Under the pieces are notes generated by a model. The model did not search any database, had not been told where the DNA came from, and worked only from the letters and a program-made list of their open reading frames with translations. The translations under genes were made by a program, and so were the position numbers. A stretch of 7,294 bases of DNA. Origin: Actinomycetota bacterium. Lineage in GTDB: Bacteria; Actinomycetota; Actinomycetes; S36-B12. Below, one piece after another: positions 6,094-7,294 of this stretch. The stretch covers positions 1 through 7,294 of the forward strand of contig JAQCBM010000093.1 of NCBI GenBank assembly GCA_027729865.1. Reading direction: 5' to 3'. The stretch's first letter is position 1, and every line of letters begins with the position of its first letter.

Positions 6094-6855
6094 CTAGGCG
6101 TAGGCGCCGCTGAGCAGCGAACCGGCATTGGGAACTATGGGATCGAGGTTCATCTCCTTAAGCAGAAAAAAGGTGGTTGCGATCGCGGCCGAGATGACCG
6201 GCTTGCCTATCCGATCCTCCACCGCCTGAACCGCCGCCAAGGACGGCATCTGCACGCAGGCAGACAAGATCACTACGTCTGCATCGCTGTGATCCAAACG
6301 ATCAATGATCGTTTCCAGATTCCTGGGATCCTGAGCCCCCACCTCCAAGTTGTCAGGGATCTCCAGGGCAACGGAGTCGGTGACTTCGAAGCCCTGGTGT
6401 TCGATGTAGTCGACAACCTGGTCCGTGAGTGGGCGCATGTACGGGGCGATGAGCGCGACTTTCTTGGCGCCCATGAGTCGTAGTGCATCTACGAGTGCAC
6501 CGGCGCTCGTGACGACCGGGGTTAGGCGGCCCTCCTCTTCAGTGCGCTTGCTCAAGCGATCCTGCGAAGTGCAGTGATAACCCGCGCCGCGCGTCATGAT
6601 CGCGACTAGGCACGCATACCCCATCACGTCGACCGCTGCGTCTGACAATTCAACGGCGCAACGGTCGGACTCGTCGTCCATCGCCTCGAGTTCTTCCTTG
6701 GTGACCGATCGCATACGCATGCGCGAAGAGTGGAACGTGAACCGTTCCGGTCGAATCTCTTCCCGCGCCCGCAGCATCGCTGGAATCTCGGTTTCCATCG
6801 TCACGTTCGACGAGGGGACGATAAGACCTACTCGGTGTACAGGGTTCGCCATCAT
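6094..6855 (-). CDS. Maleate cis-trans isomerase-like protein (Asp/Glu racemase superfamily)
   Basis: This intact 253-residue protein belongs to the group of maleate isomerase and arylmalonate decarboxylase, which use a two-cysteine active site without cofactor. Visible signatures are VPSSNVTMETE at residues 13-23 (Asn17), GYACLVA at 79-85 (Cys82), APYM at 137-140 (Tyr139), DNLEVG at 168-173 (Asn169) and SACVQMPSL at 198-206 (Cys200). These match the Asn, Cys, Tyr, Asn, Cys set and order that I recall for maleate isomerase. Maleate is converted to fumarate in nicotinate-type and other ring-degradation pathways. The start region reads GTG ATG ATG. The ATG at 6855 shares one base with the preceding FAH stop (TGATG) and has GAGG 7 bases upstream, so translational coupling is likely. 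Hydantoin-racemase-like or decarboxylase activity on a related diacid is the alternative. Confidence 0.88.
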   Translation of the reverse strand: MMANPVHRVGLIVPSSNVTMETEIPAMLRAREEIRPERFTFHSSRMRMRSVTKEELEAMDDESDRCAVELSDAAVDVMGYACLVAIMTRGAGYHCTSQDRLSKRTEEEGRLTPVVTSAGALVDALRLMGAKKVALIAPYMRPLTDQVVDYIEHQGFEVTDSVALEIPDNLEVGAQDPRNLETIIDRLDHSDADVVILSACVQMPSLAAVQAVEDRIGKPVISAAIATTFFLLKEMNLDPIVPNAGSLLSGAYA

Positions 6856-7294
6856 CACACCGCCTCGACCGAGTTGCGAAGCGTCCCGATTCGGTCAATC
6901 GTGCATTCAACGACGTCCCCCGGCTGCAGAAAGGTCGGCGGATCCATTGCTGCACCGACGCCCTGGGGTGAGCCCGTGGCAATAACGTCACCTGGCTCCA
7001 ACGTGACGCCCGAACTAATGTCTGTGATCAGAGTCGGAATCTTGAACAGCATGTGACGCGAGTTGCCGTTTTGTCGCTGATCGCCATTGACGGTGAGACT
7101 CAACTGGAGGTCGTGAGGATCGGTGATCTCGTCCGTTGTCACAATCATGGGCCCAAACGGTGCATAACTGTCCTGACCCTTCGAGAAGAACCACTGGCCT
7201 GAGCGACGTTGATCGCGAGCGCTGATGTCGTTGATAATGCTGTAGCCGAAGACGTAATCCAAAGCATCGGCCTCATCAACTCCCAACGCAGCCT
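6855..7294 (-). CDS. Fumarylacetoacetate hydrolase family protein (C-terminal part; runs off the right edge)
   Basis: About 146 C-terminal residues are visible and the frame is open to the window edge, so the N-terminus, including most of the ExE...D metal site, lies outside. Typical FAH-fold segments are seen: DYVFGYSIINDISARD (about 7257-7212), SKGQDSYAPFGPMIVT (about 7184-7137) with the conserved Lys, KIPTLITDISSGVTLEPGD, and ATGSPQGVG (about 6980-6954) followed by PGDVVEC. The family hydrolyses acylpyruvates such as fumarylpyruvate or fumarylacetoacetate, or decarboxylates and isomerises related oxo-diacids. It is the upstream member of a translationally coupled pair with the maleate-isomerase-like gene, fitting lower-pathway processing of ring-cleavage products. 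A start codon inside the window (TTG at 7286) should be ignored, because family similarity continues through it. Confidence 0.9.
   Translation of the reverse strand, partial: AALGVDEADALDYVFGYSIINDISARDQRRSGQWFFSKGQDSYAPFGPMIVTTDEITDPHDLQLSLTVNGDQRQNGNSRHMLFKIPTLITDISSGVTLEPGDVIATGSPQGVGAAMDPPTFLQPGDVVECTIDRIGTLRNSVEAV

Noticed and set aside
5605..6483. Forward-strand open frame of 292 codons spanning the SDR end, the truncated gene and the isomerase gene
   Set aside because: It overlaps three better-supported features in other frames and shows no protein motif. The open run is a by-product of composition.

Overview
The window looks like part of a catabolic accessory locus from a GC-rich bacterium. 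An actinobacterium of the Rhodococcus/Mycobacterium type is my best guess, from the GC-rich third positions, the clear GGAGG-like ribosome sites and the enzyme repertoire. This is inference, since no taxonomic marker such as an rRNA gene is present. There are no rRNA or tRNA genes, complete insertion sequences or CRISPR arrays.

Layout, left to right. Positions 1-70 hold at most the last few codons of an upstream gene and the leader of a forward gene (71-1678) for a phytoene-desaturase-like FAD oxidoreductase. That gene converges, with a 13-base gap and a GC-rich hairpin, on a reverse-strand pair. In transcription order the pair is a 785-residue fusion of a flavin monooxygenase and an old-yellow-enzyme domain (4867-2510), then a metal-dependent cyclase-family hydrolase (2465-1692). 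A short divergent control region (4868-4991) contains a well-centred 37-base dyad. It separates the fusion gene from a forward SDR dehydrogenase gene (4992-5765).

Immediately after the SDR stop codon lies the 5' end of a luciferase-like flavin monooxygenase gene on the reverse strand (5945-5766), cut off after about 59 residues. It is preceded on the same strand by a maleate-isomerase-type Asp/Glu racemase family gene (6855-6094) and, overlapping that by one base, a fumarylacetoacetate hydrolase family gene that runs off the right edge.

Functionally this reads as a ring-degradation cluster. The fusion protein belongs to the family of 2-aminobenzoyl-CoA monooxygenase/reductase and salicylyl-CoA 5-hydroxylase, which hydroxylate or dearomatise aryl-CoA thioesters. 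Cyclase-family hydrolases open cyclic amides or lactones, luciferase-like monooxygenases can open N-heterocycles, and maleate isomerase and FAH enzymes handle the resulting C4 or acylpyruvate fragments. The substrate cannot be read from the sequence. The two halves, left of 5765 and right of 5766, meet at a GCCGGC-TGA-GCCGGC junction that truncates the luciferase-like gene. They may therefore be two modules joined by rearrangement rather than one intact pathway.
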